Origin: Glebionis coronaria
Lineage: Eukaryota; Streptophyta; Magnoliopsida; Asterales; Asteraceae
Reading direction: 5' to 3'
Assembly (NCBI GenBank): GCA_025667525.1
Contig: CM046881.1
Coordinates: 27,539,580 to 27,603,579 of the forward strand
DNA: 64,000 nucleotides
In this document: positions 53,971 to 64,000 of the stretch, one piece after another
How positions within the stretch are numbered: the stretch's first letter is position 1
Layout: every line of letters begins with the position of its first letter
The notes under the pieces: generated by a model
Told to the model about the DNA's origin: nothing
The model's input: only the letters and a program-made list of their open reading frames with translations
Databases searched by the model: none
Position numbers and translations under genes: made by a program

Positions 53971-55044
53971 AATGGGGTGATTAGAGCTTATCTATGAGGT
54001 ATTTATATATGAATAGGCTAGATGTCCATCATAGGTTGATGAGCCATCTTAGTGATTGGTTCGTGTATTGATTGCGTGTTTTTGGTTTGTTAGCTTGTTG
54101 CTAGTGCGAGGACTTGTGAAGAAGCAATCAGGTGAGTTTCATAGTCCCATGTTTATTATTGATTTTGACTTCCAGATGGGATGGAAGAGACACTGTGTTG
54201 AGTTATTTTCTAAATTGATGCTGTGAATGTTTTTGTGATTTGAGATGGACTTGTGTGTACATTGTGTGATTAACTGCTATGTGATTCTTGATTGTGTATG
54301 ATTTGGATCGGGGGACATGTGCCGTCTCAGTTATTGTGGTTTGACAAGGTAGGGGCCTTGGGATAGGTACATAGCGTGATCGTCTATGGGACCAATGGAA
54401 AATGACAAGGTAGTGGTCTTGGGATAGGTACATAGGTGTATGGGCGCCTATGGTACTATGGTTGTTGGTAAGGCGTGATGCCTTGGTAATTGTGGTTGTT
54501 GGTAAGGCGTGATGCCTTGGAATTGTGATGATTGATTTATCTTGAATGCTAGTTGTTAATGGATACTTGTAACACATTGTCCATATGTTATTGTGTTGAT
54601 GGTTGTTATTCACAGCTTGTAACTGATTTAGCGTTGGAGTCTAAACCTATGACTCTCACCAACTTTATGTTGACGTGTTTTAGTGTCTCTTTCAGGTGAT
54701 GCTTTGGTTAGGCGTGAGAACTTAAGTGGCTAGGATTTGGAGAGCGTAGGAATGCATATAGACGGATATCCCCGTTTCCTTCTTAGTTTTTTTTATTTGT
54801 TCATTTAATAAGTGATACCGTGGCACACATATGTTTGTTTTGATTATGTTACTTGTTTGTCTTGGGTAAGAGGTAGGACTGTTACCTACTTACCTAGACT
54901 CCTGCATTTGATGAGATATTGTCATGACTTTTGTGTCACCATTTTATGACAATTCTTATTTCATATAGTTATCTCTATAGACACGCCATGTTGTGATAAC
55001 ATTCATACGTCACGCCCCATATTCCGCCATGGTGGGCTGTGACA
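53971..55044 (+). repeat. D 5' LTR, part 3
   Basis: Continues the D LTR after G3 and matches 59041-60113. It includes a chain of small hairpins at 54345-54518 and ends CTGTGACA. Confidence 0.88.
54345..54518 (+). promoter_or_regulatory. Chain of small hairpins in the D LTR
   Basis: In order: CAAGG/CCTTG (54345-54360), CATAG/CTATG (54370-54388), CAAGG/TCTTG (54406-54421), CATAGG/CCTATG (54431-54452), AAGGC/GCCTT (54470-54484) and AAGGC/GCCTT (54504-54518), with 5-10 nt loops. The lead-in GGGATAGGTACATAG is repeated. The 3' LTR carries the same chain at 59413-59587. Confidence 0.6.
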
Positions 55045-55047
55045 GAA

Positions 55048-55059
55048 TGGTATTAGAGA
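55048..55059 (+). promoter_or_regulatory. D primer-binding-like site
   Basis: TGGTATTAGAGA lies three bases after the LTR. It resembles the initiator-Met tRNA site with two mismatches. Confidence 0.65.
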
Positions 55060-57465
55060 CAGGTTATAGAGAATTAGGTTGCCTAGTCGCGTAGCCTAGT
55101 CTATAGCTTAAGGGTTCCTGCATATAAGCATCATAGGAGTATGTGTGCATTTTATATAAATTGATGTGTTTGGATGTTATTTATTGTGATGTTTTGACTA
55201 GTATTAATTGAACCATAGTAAGTTCATACTTAGCCACATGTTATTTTCTTTTCGGGTTGTGACTAGTGCGGGTTGAACCATAATCGTCCACGCTAGTCAA
55301 TGTCGTATTTTGCTTAAATTGTACATTATAGTACATAATTTGGTACATGGTAGTTTTTGTCTTTTGTTGAGTTATTTTATGTACCTGATGTATAGTATTA
55401 TTTTCTTTTGATGTTTAAGTCATGTTCCATAGGAATCGTGTGGTGGTTCGAGTTACTAGGAGTACATGGGTAGGAAGGATTTTAGGCTGTTTCCACTCTT
55501 ACGGGCGAAATGACTTATAACTGATTATGTTTTCGTTTGGATTTAGTCTATGCTGTTTTAGCTAGATTATGGATTTAGGTATTCCTAGAGTTTTATTATG
55601 TTATTTTTATAGATGGAGTTTTGGACCTTTTGGTTATGTAGTTAGGAGCTTATGTGAGTAGATGGATTTATGTGTTATATGTTGTATTGATTCTTATAAG
55701 TGTCATCATAGGAGGGAGTGCATTGGGGAAAGGGTAATTGTATAAGTATGGTGGCCAACATAGTTATACAAGTACCACAACTTCAATGGGTTCTCAAGTA
55801 TGGTTGCATGAAAGAGGGTTAGTACATGCTTGTATATGGTGAGATGTAGAATTTGGGTATACGTATAATATATGGGTTTATGTAATGGCTGCCTATGATA
55901 TGGCTATTGTTCTTTTTGTGTTTTATGTTTTGGGTTATAGTTGTGATGTGTGATTATGGGGTCACACGATATGGTTTGGTTTTGGAGGTGGGCATTATGC
56001 CTTGTTGTGGCACGGTGAGATGGTGATTACTCGTGTGGAAAAACGAGTGTATGACGTGATTGGTTGATCCGACATGTATGGTAACGAGTATGTTTTGGGT
56101 GATTTAATAGGTATATATATGCGGATATATATACTGCTATGTGTTAAGTTATGGTATATGGTCGTTCACTAGTTATTATAACTTGAACGTGCCTTGTGTT
56201 TGTTCGTGTTTTATGGTGCTAGAGTTTGATGGAGTTCCAACGACGTTTTGAATCTTTTGAAGTGTGTCTTGTAGCGTATTCTTTGAGTTTCGTATTTCAC
56301 GTGTACGTTTTAAAATGGTGTTTTTGGTTTCAAGTCTATTGAAATAACTTGGGATTTCTTTTGAGATAATGAAATCTTTTGTGTTGGGTCTTGCATTTCT
56401 TTTGGTCGGTATATATTGAGTTAGATGGTTGGTTGTATTCAGTAAAATAAGGGTAAGGTGTTGGAGTCGTGTTTGAAACAAGATGTAACATAAGATTTCT
56501 TTTTAATCAACACTTATATATTTCAAATTCTAAAAGACTTTCTTTGAAATAAAGCGAAGTAAAAATTTCTTTCTACCTACATAGTTTATATAATTGAGTT
56601 TGACCGATTTATGTCATTTTTAATTATTTATACGAGGTTAAATTGAGTTTATGAAGATTTCACATACAATTATATCTGTCATTTAAAAAGATTACATTGA
56701 TCACTAAGTTTATTCTTTAGTTTTTTTTAAAACAACTAGTATAAAACTGATTTGGTTATAACTTGTTCGTTTTTAGAGCTTTTTGAGTGATTCAAAAGCC
56801 AAAAATTATGTACTCGGAACGTACTTTTCAAATATTCAGAATGTATAGTCCTGGAGGTCAGTATCTTGGCCGAAATTATTGTACAAGTGTCGGGTTAGAG
56901 GTTGAGTTTGAATAGTAGTTTATTTTTATGATTTGGGATGCACGGGATACCTAGTTTTGAGTTGAGTTTTGAGTTCGTCAAGAGGGTTGTTTGTAGATTC
57001 TTTGAGTCACATAGATGTGGGAGGTATAACAAATCATAATAAAAAAAAGATATATATTCTTTTGGAAAAGTCAATCTTTTGCACAGATTAAAAAAAATAT
57101 GTCGCGGGGCGTAATATGTTTGGTTGCCATTGGGTGTTTCTTGAATTATTTTTCGTTGTCATGGGTCATTTTGAATTGATACACGTTTTGGGTTTGAGTT
57201 TTCTTTTGAGACTTGTGGTTTTTGACTTGTTTTAACGGGTACACGTGAAATGTCGTTAGTTATCCGTGGGTTTGATTCGCTGATCGTATCAGATGGATTC
57301 AGATGTAGTTTTGGTTTGTATATGTGGTATTTTGAGACTTGATCTAAAGTTCACGTGGAAATGAGGGGAGTTTGTTTAGAACAAGTATCCTCATGTGATT
57401 TGTTGTTTGTGTGTTTGATCCTAAGGAGTAAATCTCGGGACGAGATTTCTATTAGGATGGAGTGA
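55060..57465 (+). other. D interior, non-coding
   Basis: No gag, protease, RT or integrase motif in any frame. Near 55190-55310 it has a TTAGCCACATGT word and a GACTAGTG...GCTAGTC stem like those in the leaders of G1-G3. A CGGGACGAGATTTC block and a purine run (AGGATGGAGTGA) precede the 3' LTR at 57466 and act as the polypurine tract. The open frame at 56176-56481 (minus) is antisense and without motif. Confidence 0.65.
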
Positions 57466-60113
57466 TGTGACAACCCTGGTTTTGAGGTTCGTCACTTAGT
57501 TTTATTTTGTGCTAGTTACGTGTCTTTACGTGTTTATCTGCTTATTGGTGGGTATAGATTGTGGTTTGGATATCGTTTCCGGTACGGGGTACCTTGTGAA
57601 TGAAACGATATGTGGTGACTTCATGTTCATAAGTTCACATGGTAGTGACTATGAAGTGAGATGGTGTTATTTTGGTGTTTACGTATACATATATGTATTA
57701 TAGAAAATCGTATTTTTACGATTTACGGTTTAGCATTTAGAGGTCTCGGATGAGGTAATTAGTCATATGAATATTTTTAGGGATGGTTTTAAGTCATTTA
57801 GGACTTAGTTATAAAGTTTATTTCAAAATTTGAGATTTTTTATAAAAGTGTATATTTTACGTCTTTTACGGTAAAACGCGTAAATTTGACTAGTTTTACG
57901 GTTTTGAGGTTTTGGAGGCTTTAGGAGCTGAAATAAATTAAGGAAAATTAAGGTAATATTATTAATACATATATTAATAATAAAAAGAAAAAAAAGGGTA
58001 TGTAGGTCGGTTTTGGACGAATCAAGGAAGAAGGAGAAAAGGAAAGTGGAGTTTGGGCTTGGGTTGGACTAGGACTCCCCCATATTCTATTTAAAGACTC
58101 CTAGTTAATAAAAAATTTATTATTTTTCCCCTGGAGACTAATAAAATTCGTGGGTTTCACAAGGGAAATTATGGTTCTTCAAAAGTTTGGGTTTTTTTAC
58201 ATCTTCCATTTAAATTAAAGGTAAACCTTCTTAAACCTTTTTGATTAAATTGTTTTTATGTTTAATTAATCATTCTTATGATGGATTAGGGTTAGGGTTT
58301 GTATAAAATCAGTAAATTAATGATGTGATAATCATAATATGATGATAATATAATCTAGGGCTTGTATTAGATGGGGTTATGGGTAATTAATTAGTTCAAT
58401 TTGTTTAAACCCGTTTTTAAAAACTGGGCAGAATTTTGAGTCAATTGTTTTGATCATATCGGGAGTTCTAGGAACATTCAAGATGCGATCCAAGTATACC
58501 TGAAAAGGTGATTGAAGTGGCTTTCCAATGCAAGAAGTTAGAACTAAATTGGAGGTTGAGAAGTGGGTCAAAAATAGGTTACAACAGTCGGAGGTCAAAA
58601 CAGTTTTGAAGTCAGCCTGTTTTCTTTTTAAGTTTTGGGTTGTTTGGGGTACTTAGGGTTGCATTGGGATCTTCTCATGAACATGAGAGATGGTTTATAT
58701 ATTTTAGTAAGTATCTGCACTTGGGCTAATATTGTGGTTTAGGGTAAGACCCTCTAATGGTAACAAACTTTTCATACGTTTAAAATTAGTGAATTCTGGA
58801 TAGGTAGCAATATATACACATATATCGGGGCCTTAACAGTAGCTTTAAGGTTAGGTCAAGTGGGAGGTTTTAGCTAACATATGTAAAAGTATGAATATTC
58901 CTTTTACAGAAACCATGGGTATGTTTAAGTGGACGTTTGACTTAAAGTTTTGAGACCTAAAAACTGGGACTGTTTTGTGTAAAATATGAACGGGATAGTT
59001 ATTAAACTTAACCAAGTTAAGGACAGATTAAGGAAGGGTAATGGGGTGATTAGAGCTTATCTATGAGGTATTTATATGGGAATAGGCTAGATTTCCATCA
59101 TAGGTTGATGAGCCATCTTAGTGATTGGTTCGTGTATTGATTGCGTGTTTTTGGTTTGTTAGCTTGTTGCTAGTGCGAGGACTTGTGAAGAAGCAATCAG
59201 GTGAGTTTCATAGTCCCATGTTTATTATTGATTTTGACTTCCAGATGGGATGGAAGAGACACTGTGTTGAGTTATTTTCTAAATTGATGCTGTGAATGTT
59301 ATTGTGATTTGAGATGGACTTGTGTGTACATTGTGTGATTAACTGCTATGTGATTCTTGATTGTGTATGATTTGGATCGGGGGACACGTGCCGTCTCAGT
59401 TATTGTGGTTTGACAAGGTAGGGGCCTTGGGATAGGTACATAGCGTGATCGTTTATGGGACCAATGGAAAATGACAAGGTAGTGGCCTTGGGATAGGTAC
59501 ATAGGTGTATGGGCGCCTATGGTACTATGGTTGTTGGTAAGGCGTGATACCTTGGTAATTGTGGTTGTTGGTAAGGCGTGATGCCTTGGAATTGTGATGA
59601 TTGATTTATCTTGAATGCTAGTTGTTAATGCATACTTGTAACACATTGTCCATATGTTATCGTGTTGATGGTTGTTATTCACAGCTTGTAACTGATTTAG
59701 CGTTGGAGTCTAAACCTATGACTCTAACCAACTTTATGTTGACGTGTTTTCGTGTCTCTTTCAGGTGATGCTTTGGTTAGGCGTGAGAACTTAAGTGGCT
59801 AGGATTTGGAGAGCGTAGGAATGCATATAGAAGGATATCCCCGTTTCCTTCTTAGTTTTTTTTATTTGTTCATTTAATAAGTGATACTGTGGCACACATA
59901 TGTTTGTTTTGATTATGTTACTTGTTTGTCTTGGGTAAGAGGTAAGACTATTACCTACTTACCTAGACTCTTGCATTTGATGAGATATTGTCATGACTTT
60001 TGTGTCACCATTTTATGACAATTCTTATTTCATATAGTTATCTTTATAGACACGCCATGTTGTGATGATATTCATACGTCGCGCCCCATATTCCGCCATG
60101 GTGGGGTGTGACA
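57466..60113 (+). repeat. D 3' LTR (uninterrupted)
   Basis: 2,648 bp, TGTGACAACCC to GGTGTGACA. It preserves both empty target sites: the A-rich run before GGGTATGTAGG near 57998 (the C2 site) and AAGGAAGGGTAATGG near 59030 (the G3 site). Confidence 0.9.
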
Positions 60114-60118
60114 CCTAC

Positions 60119-60452
60119 TCCATGGATATTGCTAATCGATCCTCAATCAGGCGATTCCACTTGTCGATATTCTACCAGATGATGATGCTGCTCGTGAATT
60201 GAAGATTTTACCAAACACTGATGCTGCTAACACTTTGAAGACCTCACAAATGCTGATGCTGCTAATACTTTGGAGACTTCTCGAGATGCTGATATTGTTT
60301 ATACTAGTAAGTCTCTGCAGAACAAGGACGAAAAATATAAATTTAAAATTTATGACAAGAATAAATTTCACCCATCAAAAACTACCATTCCATTCCATGT
60401 TTTTACCTTCTCAGCTAGATGTCACACTTCACTCAGCTAACTTTTCATTCAG
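60119..60452 (+). other. G2 interior before the gag remnant
   Basis: Resumes G2 after the D duplication. A repeated TGATGCTGCTAA word (60190-60265) is notable. The Gag core is not recognisable. The stretch ends CTTTTCATTCAG, an acceptor-like end. Confidence 0.5.
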
Positions 60453-60612
60453 GAGAGTGGGAACCGGAACCCGACCGACCATTCAGCAGAATAGTTACAT
60501 GAATCACGGTCATGATAATGACCATCATAAATTGACAAACAAAGCAGTAGTGACAACCACCGTGCTTGTAATTAATCAGTCAGTAACCATCGGAACTCCG
60601 GAACAGACGTGA
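60453..60612 (+). pseudogene. gag: G2 gag C-terminal remnant
   Basis: From 60453 the sequence parallels G3 exon 2 and the G1 remnant: a GGGAACCGGAACC start like GGGGACCGGTCTC in G3, and the QQNSYMNHGHDNDHH peptide matching QLNSYMSHIHENDRH in G1. The frame closes at 60612. The zinc knuckles are not found. Confidence 0.6.
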
Positions 60613-60694
60613 CCAGAAATATAGAGGTCAGTAGTCTAACCGGTCCGCCAATCCTAGCAGTTACCAAAATTTTAGCCGTGTCTAGATTCATCCA

Positions 60695-60800
60695 CTAGAA
60701 CACATATCAAGACATCAGTCAAGACATGTGTCTCATGTATCATTTCAGAAGACACATATCAGGACACCAGTCAGGGTACACGTCATTCGAATCTTTCCTC
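60695..60800. repeat. G2 array of AAGACATCAGTC/ACACATATC repeats
   Basis: Words AAGACATCAGTC, AAGACATGTGTCTC, AGACACATATC and GGACACCAGTC follow each other. They match the G1 array at 16250-16395. Confidence 0.65.
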
Positions 60801-61299
60801 AAAATACTAGTCAGAACTCATAACTCTAGTATATTTCTAAACCAGTCCCTTAGTAATTCAGGATACCCTTCAGAAAGAGGTATACCCGTTCTATTATGCC
60901 ACGCATGAATCAGATCATTAAAAAAATTCAGTCACCACCACAAGAGAATTAATCAGATTAAACAAACAGTATTCATTCTGTGAGGTTACAGACGAACACA
61001 TTCAGTGAAAAGTCGCCATATTTACTTCACGTGTTCCTATGTCAGCTTTATCTTAAATCAGGTAGTTACCTACCTCCCATCCAGAAAAGACTCCACAGTA
61101 TCACCATATTTATAAAGGCTTTTCTCCTAGTTGAAGACGAGATTCGTCTTACTAACCCCTGATTTGTTCATTATATTTTGCCAAAAAAATCAGTATAAAT
61201 TGTTTCAGCTTTACAAGCACGTGAATTATTATCTTTTAGCTGCGAAGACTTCTGAGTACCATTCATGATGCGAATTCTAAAATTCTTTAAGCTCATGAT
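60801..61299 (+). other. G2 interior, unrecognised
   Basis: Protease should lie here but no DTG/DSG motif is legible. Short open frames lack motifs. Confidence 0.4.
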
Positions 61300-62095
61300 C
61301 AGCAGAATATCCTAAAGTTTCCAGATGTCATTCCAGAAGATTTTCCGGAAATTCCTTCTTGACCACGAGACAAAATTTAACATCGAACTTGTCTAAAAAA
61401 GAGAACATATTTTCAAAACTCTTTATTGCAGGGTTTCAGCTGAGTTAAAAGAGTTGCAGCAATTGTTGCAAGAGTTACCAGAACGAGGCCTTATTCGCCC
61501 TAACGCACCACCAGAAAGTGCACCGGTTCTGTCTATTAGAAAGAAGGCCGGTAACATGAGATCATATATCGACCACCGGAAAATTTACCAGATCACCATT
61601 CTTAGTCGATATTCATTCCACGTATATAAGGTTTACCTGACCTGCTACGATATCTTAAATATTTTCCAGAATAATCCGCGACCATAACACCAGTAGTGGT
61701 GAGAGAAGAACATGATGTTTTCCAGATTGCTGTTGAACACGTTACAGTCTCTCTAAAATTTTGACTTATACGTCTGGGCTCCCTAATGCCCCAGCTATAG
61801 TATGGAAATTATGAATAATTTTTTTCGACTTCGCAGACAAAATCGTCAGTATGTTCTTTGATAACATCCTGATCTCCTAAATTCTGGAGAAGAACATGTG
61901 AATCATCTTTTCACGATCCTGCAGATTTTCTATAGGAGGAAATTATACGCGCAGCTTTCCAGATGTAAGTTCCAGATGAACAAGGCGGCATTTCTGAGCC
62001 ACCCTATTTCAGTAGAAGAAATTTCAGACAATCCTACGAAGGTGAAGGCCATCACCTGATGGTCCCGACCGACGCCTGTGAACGAAATACCAAAT
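61300..62095 (+). pseudogene. pol: G2 protease-RT linker and reverse transcriptase remnant
   Basis: A linker peptide like FPDVIPEDFPEIPS (about 61320-61365) precedes RT. RT pieces follow: ELPERGLIRPNAPPESAPVL (from 61471), IDHRKIYQITILSRY, GLPNAPA (61778), a degraded catalytic region near 61855 (FFDNIL where FIDDIL is expected) and KFQMNKAAFLSH (from 61971). The pieces lie in different frames with several stops. The second catalytic Asp has become Asn. Confidence 0.75.
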
Positions 62096-62379
62096 TTTCT
62101 AGAACTTAATTGACTGCTACCACATAAATTGCAGAAAATTCTCCCTAAAATTCTTTCATGATTATTCACCCAAATTCCACCAGAATGCACCAAATTTCCA
62201 GGCAGAATTTTGATAGAAACAGTATAACATGTTGAGGCAGCTATGTTCATGTCTAATGCCTGCCATTCCAGCAGGTATAAGATAGAACGTCGTCATGCTA
62301 TCGAGTTATTACTACCAATAGAAATTCTGGACAGAAAGGAGACAAGATTCCATAGAGATTGTTATCAGTTTACCACATA
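62096..62379 (+). other. G2 interior, unrecognised
   Basis: RNase H and the integrase zinc domain are expected here. I can read neither. Confidence 0.4.
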
Positions 62380-62535
62380 CTCAAAAAAAAGTATGATACT
62401 ATATAAGTCATTGTCGACCATGTAATCAGCCTACACGTTTTCTTTCATCCGAAAGGATTACGCAGTAGCGGACCTGCAGAAAATTCAGCAGTAAATCGTA
62501 CGATTTCAAGGCATTCCATCGACCATCATATCAGA
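62380..62535 (+). pseudogene. pol: G2 integrase core remnant
   Basis: A peptide like RFQGIPSTIISDEF (62498-62540) corresponds to the second catalytic Asp block of G3 (RLHGAPSSIVSDRDPRF). The sequence then passes abruptly into CGTG-rich repeats. Confidence 0.6.
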
Positions 62536-62965
62536 CGAATTCATGTTCACGATCACGTGTATGTTTACGTTCATGTTTATTTTCACTTTCATGTTTACGT
62601 CTCATTCTAAGTATCATGCTGTCCAGTTCATGTTTTATGCTATCTCATGATTTAAGCTCACGTTCGCGTTCATAACATTGTTCACGTTCAAGTCCGTGTT
62701 CCATTCCGCGATACACGTTTCGTAGTTATTACCGAATACGGTTAATGGAATCTTGAGAAACCAGACTCAAGTTTAGCACAACTTTTCCATAACCAGTATA
62801 CGTTTCACATCTCAGGCCGTATCGTTGGCATTCCCTTCTCAGTCATCATACGTTCATGAAATGTACTAATATCACGCTCACAATATGTTTCATGTATCAC
62901 GTTCACAATATACTCCATGCCCAGTGTTCCTCATATAATCGTGAACCACGTTCACAATTGCTCAT
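62536..62965. repeat. G2 region rich in TTCACGT/CATGTT words
   Basis: Imperfect repetition of GTTCACGTTC, CATGTTTACG and CACGTTCACAAT. It is the inverted counterpart of the ACGTG-rich region in G1 and takes the place of the integrase C-terminal part. Confidence 0.6.
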
Positions 62966-63199
62966 GTAACACGTTCACAATGGTTCATGTAGTTCGTCCC
63001 TATATATTTTCAGCAGCTTTCTCAGATATAGAAATGTTATCTTTCAGGATATTTATATGTACCGTTTCATGTATCCTTCATGCTATAGCTTATTCATTCT
63101 ATCAGATTCAGAAAATCCATCTTAAAGTATGGAACCAGAAACTATTCAGCATCATCAGGACAGGGTCATCAGGACCAAGATTTTCATTATGTTTAGACC

Positions 63200-63275
63200 C
63201 TCGAATGAATCGTTTCAAGCAGGAAGCTACTCGAAACGGAGGAGTCCATCCGGACCTCTCATCACTTTTCCTTCA
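63200..63275 (+). pseudogene. pol: G2 chromodomain remnant
   Basis: EATRNGGVHPDLSSLF (from 63228) is the decayed counterpart of EATWETEES...YPHF of G3. It is followed by about 230 bp of untranslated sequence up to the polypurine tract. Confidence 0.6.
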
Positions 63276-63487
63276 ATAAATCCAGTTAAGTTCATTCAGA
63301 CAGGTTACATTCCATGTCCTCTTCAGCCATGTCACGTTACATGATTATTTTAGTCATGTCAGGTTCATACCTATGAGCAGCATTATGTCTTAATTAGAAG
63401 ACAAATTATCCTTCAGCTTATTTGTCTTTTCAGTTTAAGTGTTCCTTCAGTTCTTATAACTTCATCAGCTTATTACCTTTAATTCAA

Positions 63488-63519
63488 GGACGAATTTCTC
63501 CTTTTTAGAGGGGAAGAAT
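63488..63519 (+). promoter_or_regulatory. G2 polypurine tract
   Basis: AAGGACGAATTTCTCC, then TTTTTAGAGGGGAAGAAT, directly before TGTAAAACCC at 63520. A second, near-identical tract follows inside the LTR (about 63553-63582). Confidence 0.8.
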
Positions 63520-64000
63520 TGTAAAACCCAGTATAGTCGTATCTGTAATTCGGGGACGAATTATTCTTTTAGAGGGGAAGATTTGTAAAACCCAAAAATT
63601 TTGTTAGCATTTTATTTTGTCATTTTGAATATAACCTTAAGTTTATATCATTATTTATATTAAACATACGTGACATAAGTTATGTATATACATTTAAATA
63701 AATGAAAGATATAATAATTCCAACTAAATGTAACTCATTTGCAAATTTCAGTGTTCATATAGAATTGACAAGACTTCGTATTAAAGACGCATTCGTTTCG
63801 AAATTTTAGTAGCATGTAATTCGATATTTTAGGCTAATTGGTTATTTATTCTTCATATGACATTGGATCATTAAGCAAGTAAATCTCCCTACCATCTAAA
63901 TTCTCTCTCAATGTCACATGCATATCTTAAAGATCTCCGATAATCATGCAACCATGAAAGACTTAACCAAAATAAAACACGTTTCTTTTTCTCTTAATGC
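63520..64000 (+). repeat. G2 3' LTR, cut by the window edge
   Basis: Colinear base for base with 28250-28730, with about eight substitutions by eye. By length it should end near 65968. Confidence 0.9.

Larger units (their letters stand above)
31931..60113 (+). mobile_element. Non-coding LTR element D (LARD-like), with C2 and G3 inside its 5' LTR
   Basis: It is flanked by CCTAC (31926-31930 and 60114-60118). LTRs start TGTGACAACCC and end GTGTGACA/CTGTGACA. The 5' LTR is in three pieces (31931-32472, 41632-42673, 53971-55044). The 3' LTR is 57466-60113. The interior (55045-57465, 2.4 kb) has a primer-binding-like site and a polypurine tract but no gag or pol. The CTCGGGACGAGATTTC block before the tract resembles those of Tekay-type Gypsy elements, so a Gypsy partner probably supplies the proteins. 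Without its insertions D would be about 7.7 kb. Confidence 0.85.
10737..64000 (-). mobile_element. Copia element C1 (SIRE/Maximus-like), split by G1 and G2, runs off the window
   Basis: Reading from its 3' end (low coordinates), C1 consists of a 440-bp 3' LTR cut in two by G1, a polypurine tract, a 3' untranslated region with tandem repeats, a large accessory ORF, a spacer, RNase H, RT and an integrase-RT linker. At 28250 it is interrupted by G2. Its integrase, gag and 5' LTR must lie past the right edge. An extra ORF downstream of pol is the hallmark of the SIRE/Maximus lineage. All coding parts contain stops or frameshifts, so the copy is dead. Confidence 0.8.
28250..64000 (+). mobile_element. 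Gypsy element G2 (decayed chromovirus), split by D, runs off the window
   Basis: The 5' LTR is 28250-30698 and the primer-binding site 30703-30714. The leader runs to 31930, where D is inserted with a CCTAC duplication. The interior resumes at 60119 with remnants of gag, protease-RT, integrase and chromodomain, then the polypurine tract and the 3' LTR from 63520. The first 481 bp of the two LTRs are colinear with about eight differences counted by eye, so the insertion is fairly young while the interior is ruined. G2 is therefore, like G1, a defective family member. The presumed left duplication is CACTA (28245-28249); its partner should follow near 65970. Confidence 0.87.

Noticed and set aside
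54203..54613. 136-codon minus-strand frame recurring at 59299-59682
   Set aside because: LTR duplicate of D, antisense to the element, low-complexity His/Thr-rich peptide generated by the hairpin repeats.
55060..57465. Possible coding remnants in the interior of D
   Set aside because: A short ATG frame near 55424 (MFHRNRVVVR) faintly recalls a Gag start but stops quickly, with no capsid or zinc motif after it.

Overview
This is a plant nuclear, repeat-only window. I find no host protein gene, tRNA or rRNA that looks functional. Everything recognisable is a transposable element, and most of the window is one nested stack of LTR retrotransposons. The 3' accessory ORF of one Copia element, its pol wording and the Gag of a second Copia resemble elements I remember from Asteraceae genomes (Tanacetum/Artemisia type). 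I therefore suggest a daisy-family genome; this rests on memory, not on a search.

Left part (1-8987): a Copia LTR fragment (1-1583), a tRNA-derived SINE on the minus strand (1655-1840) with 15-bp target duplications, a hAT-type MITE (2975-3432) with a perfect 8-bp duplication, a non-autonomous CACTA transposon (4395-7819) with a TAT duplication, and a decayed Copia RNase H tail (about 8800-8987).

Nested stack (8988 to the right edge and beyond). E1, a probable Copia-type element, starts with a 5' LTR at 8988. C1 (Copia, minus strand, starts 10737) is inserted in the E1 leader. C1 holds two Gypsy insertions: G1 (10886-21063, minus) in its 3' LTR and G2 (28250 to beyond 64000, plus) in its pol gene. 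G2 is split by D (31931-60113, plus), a non-coding LTR element. The 5' LTR of D was hit twice: by C2 (Copia, 32473-41626, minus) and by G3 (chromodomain Gypsy, 42674-53965, minus). The 3' LTR of D keeps both sites empty, which proves the order. Five-base target duplications were found for G1, D, C2 and G3.

Coding content: G3 is the best preserved (gag, protease, RT, RNase H, integrase, chromodomain; one frameshift and two stops in pol). C2 has gag, protease, integrase, RT and RNase H with several frameshifts. C1 keeps RT and RNase H plus a large 3' accessory ORF of about 1,000 codons. G1 and G2 keep only shreds of gag, RT, integrase and chromodomain. D has none.

Most notable: (1) the gag 3' region of G3 is broken by three GT...AG segments of 82, 60 and 73 nt whose removal joins Gag to protease-RT, and the first acceptor is also visible in G1 and G2; (2) the 5' leaders of G1, G2 and G3 carry small hairpins with a conserved loop and compensating stem changes; (3) the C2 family has a promoter-proximal palindrome about 50 bp upstream of its TATA-like box, with further copies in gag and the 3' region.
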